From: CBDIHH01 sp965279095
Lineage (GTDB): Bacteria > Pseudomonadota > Alphaproteobacteria > Caulobacterales > Caulobacteraceae
DNA: 64,000 bases
Direction: 5' to 3'
Assembly (NCBI GenBank): GCA_965279095.1
Contig: CBDIHH010000001.1
Span: 66,913-130,912 of the forward strand
The position numbers and the translations under genes were made by a program. The notes under the pieces are model-generated. The model worked only from the letters and a program-made list of their open reading frames with translations, was not told where the DNA came from and did no database searches. Within the stretch, counting starts at the first letter, position 1; every line of letters starts with the position of its first letter. Of the stretch, positions 60,495 to 64,000 are shown one piece after another.

Positions 60495-61583
60495 CTATCC
60501 CGCCAAGGCCGCCGCGAAGGCCCGGGCGGCCGGCTTGGGGCGGCCCTGGCTGTCGAACAGCAGCGGCTGGTCGGCGCCGTCGTTGGGGGGGCGGGCCTTC
60601 CAGGCGTCCTTGTCGCGCACCCCCCAGACCGTGAGGGCGTAGCGCTGCGCCGCCGGCAGGGCCAGGAAGGCCTCCACCGTCTCGCCCACCAGCGCCGCCT
60701 GGCGCTGCAGCCGCTCGGCCTGGGACACTCCCAGATAGGTCCCCATCTGGGTGGACACGTCCAGCTCCGAGACATGGATCGGCAGGCCGAGGGAGGCCAG
60801 GTCCTTGAGGGCGGCCGCGACCAGCCCCGGCCGGGTGCTGGCCGTCAGGTGGGTCTGGGTGCCGAGGCCGCCCAGGGGCGCGCCGGTCTTCAGCACCCGT
60901 TCCGCCAGCCGCATGAACAGCACCCGCTTATCGGGCATCAGTTCCAGGTTGTAGTCATTGAGGAACAGCACCGCGGTGGGGTCCGCCTCCCGGGCCAGGA
61001 AGAAGGCGTCGGGGATGTGGGCGTCGCCGAGGTTGCGGCTGAACAGGCTCTCGTAATAGCCGCCGGAGTCGTTGCGCACGGGCTCGTTGACCACGTCCCA
61101 GCCCCGCGCCGCGCCCCGGTAGCGGCCGGCCACCTTGAGGATGTAGTCGCGATAGGCGGCCTTGAACCGCGGCCGGTCGCCATCCAGGCGCGCCAGGGCC
61201 TGGGGATTCTGCTCATGCCAGATCAGGGTGGTGGCGTGCAGGCCAAGGCCGTTGCTGGCGGCGACCGCGGCGATGGCGTCGGCGGCGGAGAAGTCGAGCG
61301 ATCCGTCCGGCTTGAGGATCGCCTCCATCTTCATCTCCCACTCTGGGGTGAGCTGGCTGAAGTTTCCCTTGAGCAGATCGGCGAACTGCGGGTCGGCCAT
61401 CTGCTCGGTCATGGCGCAGGTCCCCACCGGGAAGGGAGCCAGGCCCGCCAGCGAGGGCAGGGGGCCGAGGGGGACGTCGGCCTCGGCGGCCTGGGGCGAC
61501 CCCTGGGCCCGGCAGGCCCCGGCCAGGGCCAGGGGCGCGCCGAGCAGGGCGCGTCGGGACAGGCGGAGGGAAGAGTGTCGCAT
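60495..61583 (-). CDS. Glycoside hydrolase family 10 (endo-beta-1,4-xylanase-type)
   Basis: A 362-residue secreted TIM-barrel glycanase. The acid/base is Glu167 in WDVVNEPVRN and the nucleophile is Glu273 in HVSELDVST; LIWHEQNP and TQTHL-type HLTAST segments are also conserved. The N-terminus has a Tat-like SRRALLGA followed by a lipobox LAGAC (Cys24), suggesting a Tat-exported lipoprotein. Set beside a polysaccharide locus it may trim that polymer rather than plant xylan; start ATG 61583 faces the repeat-protein gene. Confidence 0.9.
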   Translation of the reverse strand: MRHSSLRLSRRALLGAPLALAGACRAQGSPQAAEADVPLGPLPSLAGLAPFPVGTCAMTEQMADPQFADLLKGNFSQLTPEWEMKMEAILKPDGSLDFSAADAIAAVAASNGLGLHATTLIWHEQNPQALARLDGDRPRFKAAYRDYILKVAGRYRGAARGWDVVNEPVRNDSGGYYESLFSRNLGDAHIPDAFFLAREADPTAVLFLNDYNLELMPDKRVLFMRLAERVLKTGAPLGGLGTQTHLTASTRPGLVAAALKDLASLGLPIHVSELDVSTQMGTYLGVSQAERLQRQAALVGETVEAFLALPAAQRYALTVWGVRDKDAWKARPPNDGADQPLLFDSQGRPKPAARAFAAALAG

Positions 61584-61649
61584 GGTCGCTCACGGGCGGC
61601 GTCGGGGGGCGGTCCCCTGCAGGTTACGGGCCGCCCCGGCGAGAAAGCC

Positions 61650-61683
61650 TTAACCAGATGGCTAGGTCTTGAGGGTTAACCCT
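61650..61683. promoter_or_regulatory. TTAACC motifs between GH10 and the repeat protein (CtrA-like)
   Basis: TTAACCAG at 61650-61657 and the 12-bp palindrome AGGGTTAACCCT at 61672-61683 (TTAACC on both strands), 56-89 bp upstream of the repeat-protein ATG. TTAACC is the half-site of the cell-cycle regulator CtrA in Caulobacterales. The resemblance is clear; binding is inference. Confidence 0.4.
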
Positions 61684-61738
61684 GGGTCGTGCGACCGGCG
61701 CGGGCTGGACCGCGCCGTCCCATCGCCGGAGTTCCACC

Positions 61739-62986
61739 ATGCGCAGGACCGCCGACTTCCTCGCCGCCAGGGCCAGCGCCCTGGTCCTGGCCCTGGCCCT
61801 GGCGAGCCCCGCCGCCGCCCAGACGGTGACCTATCAGCAGAGTTCGGTGGACAATCAGCAGAGCCAGACCGGCGATGTGCTGGCCACCGGCGCCCTCAAC
61901 GTCATCTCGGTGGATGACGTCTCGTCCACCGCCACGGCCACCGGCAACGGCTATTCAGCCTCGGTGGCGTCCGGCTCCCTGGACGTCACCTCCGAGCAGT
62001 GGGTCAACGCCAACGTCACCGCCAACAACACCGTGACGGTGCGCGACTACGCCGGTGAGGCGAACATGCTCACCGCCACCACCGGCAATTCGGGCGACGT
62101 CAACAGCCTGAACTACGGCGATGTGCAGGCGGGGATCAGCCAGGCGGTCAATGGCGGGCGTTCCATCACCGCCACCGGGCGCCTGGTGGCCGACGACGCC
62201 GAACTGGGCGACGCCAACATCAGCACCCAGGCCATCGCCAACTCCCACGGCTTCGCCATCGTCGGCGGCGAGACCCGCGCCTCGGTGGAACAGTACAGCG
62301 GCGCCATCACCCAGGCGACCACCGAGGGGCAGTTCCGCTATACCCAGGGGACCACCACCTTCTCCGCCGCGGCCATGTCCAACAACCTCACGGTGACCGG
62401 GATCGAGGGGGCCGACCAGACATACGACGTCAAACAGGCCATGAGCGGCGCGCGCACCCAGGCCTCGGTGCTGGTGGGCGCCGCCAACGCCCAGGAGCTC
62501 AACGGAACGGCCACGGCCATCGCCAACAACATCTCGGCGACCAATGAATACAATCCCCTGGAGATGACCTCCGACCAGTACAACAACGGCTATGTGCGGG
62601 CGGAGTCCGACGCCTATGCCTATGACTTCGGGGCCGGATCCTCCAACGCCTACGGGGTCGGCAATTCGGTGGTGGCCGGCAATCTCGATTCCGACCTGAC
62701 CATGTCCGTCAACCAGACCAATACCGGGGCGGTGCAGTCCTTCGCCAAGTTCGAGGGCAACGGCGGCTATGACGCCTATGCTTCGTCGGTGGCGATGGGC
62801 AACGCCGCCACCGGCTACGCCTGTTCCACCTGCGCCAACAGCATCGGCATCCTCAACCGCCAGGCCAACAACAACCTGGTGACGGCCAACACCACCATCG
62901 GCATCACCGGCTCCAACCGCTCGGTGGTGGGGGTGGCGACCGCGATCGGCAACAGCGCCACCTATTACGTCGGCGCCCGCAACTAG
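61739..62986 (+). CDS. Secreted protein of eight ~48-residue repeats (adhesin/holdfast-anchor-like)
   Basis: A 415-residue exported protein. Signal peptide MRRTADFLAARASALVLALA, cleaved after SPAAA-Q near residue 28. The mature part is eight units of about 46-52 residues, each with Q near the start, a G about 3-5 residues later, an A/N/T/S-rich middle and an A-x-A-x-G/A-N ending (for example TATATGN, ATAIANN, VAMGN, ATAIGN). It is low in Lys/Arg and almost free of Cys (one CSTC pair). The pattern suggests a beta-solenoid or curlin-like surface protein; resemblance to holdfast-anchor HfaD is a guess. It faces a Wzx/Wzy locus. Confidence 0.72.
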   Translation: MRRTADFLAARASALVLALALASPAAAQTVTYQQSSVDNQQSQTGDVLATGALNVISVDDVSSTATATGNGYSASVASGSLDVTSEQWVNANVTANNTVTVRDYAGEANMLTATTGNSGDVNSLNYGDVQAGISQAVNGGRSITATGRLVADDAELGDANISTQAIANSHGFAIVGGETRASVEQYSGAITQATTEGQFRYTQGTTTFSAAAMSNNLTVTGIEGADQTYDVKQAMSGARTQASVLVGAANAQELNGTATAIANNISATNEYNPLEMTSDQYNNGYVRAESDAYAYDFGAGSSNAYGVGNSVVAGNLDSDLTMSVNQTNTGAVQSFAKFEGNGGYDAYASSVAMGNAATGYACSTCANSIGILNRQANNNLVTANTTIGITGSNRSVVGVATAIGNSATYYVGARN

Positions 62987-63027
62987 GTCGGGCCCACTCT
63001 GGCGCAAGCTGTGCAATAGGCGCGCCC

Positions 63028-64000
63028 ATGACCGCGCCCCTGACCAGTTCGATACAGACCAAGCCTGCTCGCATCGAGGCCATCGACGGCCTGCGCGGCG
63101 GCTTCCTTGTGCTGATGACCATCACCCACGCAGTCGTTCCCGGGGGCTCGATCCTCAAGGCCCTGCATCCCGACACGGTGTCGTTCATCGACTCCGCCTC
63201 GGGCTTCGTCTTCCTGTCCGGGCTGATGGCCGGCCTTGTCTACAGCGGCGTCGCGGCGCGAAGGGGCATGGCCGTGGCCGCGCGGCGCATGGGCATGCGG
63301 GCGGTGCAGCTCTACGCCTACGCCGTGGGCCTGGTGCTGGCGATCGCCGCGGTGTCCCTGCTCGCCCCGGGGGCCGCGCGGTCGTGGTCCGAGTGGGCCG
63401 GCCCCCTGACAACCCCTGACCTGCGGGCGATCGGGGCGGCGGCGGTGTTGCTGCAGGAAGCCTCCTTCGCCGACGTGCTGCCGATGTACGCGGTGTTCCT
63501 GTTGGCGGGCGCCGTGGCCCTCCGCTTCTGCCTGACCGGCCGCACGGTCGCGGTGCTGGCGACCTCGGTGCTGCTCTGGGCCGTGGTCCAGGTGGGCGCC
63601 ACCGGTCCCCTCACCGACGCCGTGGCCAGGGGCATGGCCGGGGTGCGCGCGGATCTCAACCTGCCGGACGCCTTCAACATCGCCGCCTGGCAGCTGCTGT
63701 TCGCCGCCGGCCTGGCCCTGGGCGCCGCCTGGTCGCAGGGCCGGCTGAAGCTGGAGGCCCTGCTACGCCCCCAGGCCACCTATCTGGTCTGGCTTTGCGT
63801 CGCCGCCGCCGTGGTGATCGCCGTCGCCACCATCGGCCTGCGCCTGAATCATATCGAGCCCCAGGCGCCGGGTTCGGTGGGCTGGCTGATCGAGGAATAC
63901 AAGGAAAAGGGGCGCCTCGGCCTGGCCTGTCTGCTCAATTTCGCCATCTACGCCTACCTCGTCGCCTGGCTGCTAGTCGCCGGCCCCCGGGCCCCCAACC
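63028..64000 (+). CDS. OpgC-like membrane acyltransferase (3' end outside window)
   Basis: The frame from ATG 63028 (MTAPLTSSIQTKPARIEAID) is open to the window end, about 324 residues. It has the OpgC/acyltransferase opening RIEAIDGLRGGFLVLMTITH with the His-containing second segment, GFVFLSGLMAGLVY, and a run of hydrophobic helices. OpgC modifies osmoregulated periplasmic glucans with succinyl groups; here it may act on the nearby polymer. It follows the repeat protein by 41 bp and could be co-transcribed. Confidence 0.85.
   Translation, partial: MTAPLTSSIQTKPARIEAIDGLRGGFLVLMTITHAVVPGGSILKALHPDTVSFIDSASGFVFLSGLMAGLVYSGVAARRGMAVAARRMGMRAVQLYAYAVGLVLAIAAVSLLAPGAARSWSEWAGPLTTPDLRAIGAAAVLLQEASFADVLPMYAVFLLAGAVALRFCLTGRTVAVLATSVLLWAVVQVGATGPLTDAVARGMAGVRADLNLPDAFNIAAWQLLFAAGLALGAAWSQGRLKLEALLRPQATYLVWLCVAAAVVIAVATIGLRLNHIEPQAPGSVGWLIEEYKEKGRLGLACLLNFAIYAYLVAWLLVAGPRAPN

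Noticed and set aside
60495..61583. Xylan-utilisation cluster
   Set aside because: Only one GH10 gene, with no xylosidase, transporter or TonB receptor nearby.

Overview
The window is high-GC DNA from an alphaproteobacterium, most likely of the order Caulobacterales (Caulobacter/Phenylobacterium type). The support is the gene neighbourhoods (chvI-chvG-hprK-PTS-ahcY; ffh-rpsP-rimM-trmD-rplS; leuC-leuD-leuB-asd), a short HPr kinase, a ribosomal protein S16 with an Ala/Glu-rich tail, and several families of long GC-rich palindromic repeats. The genus is an inference. I see no phage, transposase, CRISPR array or rRNA; there is one tRNA (Arg, anticodon CCG).

Layout. 1-1.1 kb: 3' part of murI and a small membrane protein. 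1.4-8.5 kb: SRP/ribosome block ffh-rpsP-rimM-trmD-rplS, interrupted between rimM and trmD by an HerA-like ATPase gene, a divergent ArsR/AHSA1 pair and a low-GC hypothetical gene. 8.7-14.7 kb: amino-acid biosynthesis (argC, leuC, leuD, an ABM-domain enzyme, leuB, asd). 14.9-17.7 kb: beta-lactamase-fold hydrolase, GST, pyridoxal kinase. 17.7-18.7 kb: a gene-free block with a roughly 185-bp tandem repeat array plus a long palindrome. 18.8-25.2 kb (minus strand): ahcY (with an apparent 1-nt frameshift), CYTH-CHAD protein, HPr, EIIA, HPr kinase, ChvG, ChvI. 25.4-35.6 kb: outer-membrane protein, a 570-aa unknown, polA, a TbpB-like lipoprotein, a zinc-finger protein, a CPA2 antiporter, an ABC ATPase and tRNA-Arg.

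35.8-45.8 kb (minus strand) looks like one metal-resistance operon: CzcI-like protein, CzcC/CzcB/CzcA tripartite efflux, then a three-gene ABC exporter whose terminal permease carries a His-rich extracytoplasmic loop, with a possible 41-codon coupling ORF between the two transporters. 45.9-54.1 kb: an aldo/keto reductase/TetR divergon with two matching palindromic operators, a GH130 protein, an M48 protease operon with two lipoproteins, two transglutaminases and an N-formylglutamate amidohydrolase-like protein. 54.1-64 kb: a polysaccharide locus (deacetylase, Wzy-like polymerase/ligase, acyltransferase, ATP-grasp, Wzx-like flippase, GH10 glycanase), a secreted protein built of eight roughly 48-residue repeats, and a truncated OpgC-like acyltransferase.

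The most distinctive features are the tandem repeat array, two near-identical long palindromes flanking different loci, the RND plus ABC metal-export arrangement with the His-rich permease, and the repeat-built secreted protein next to the polysaccharide locus with TTAACC (CtrA-like) sites upstream. No BLAST, HMM or structural search was run; family names rest on recognised motifs and gene order.
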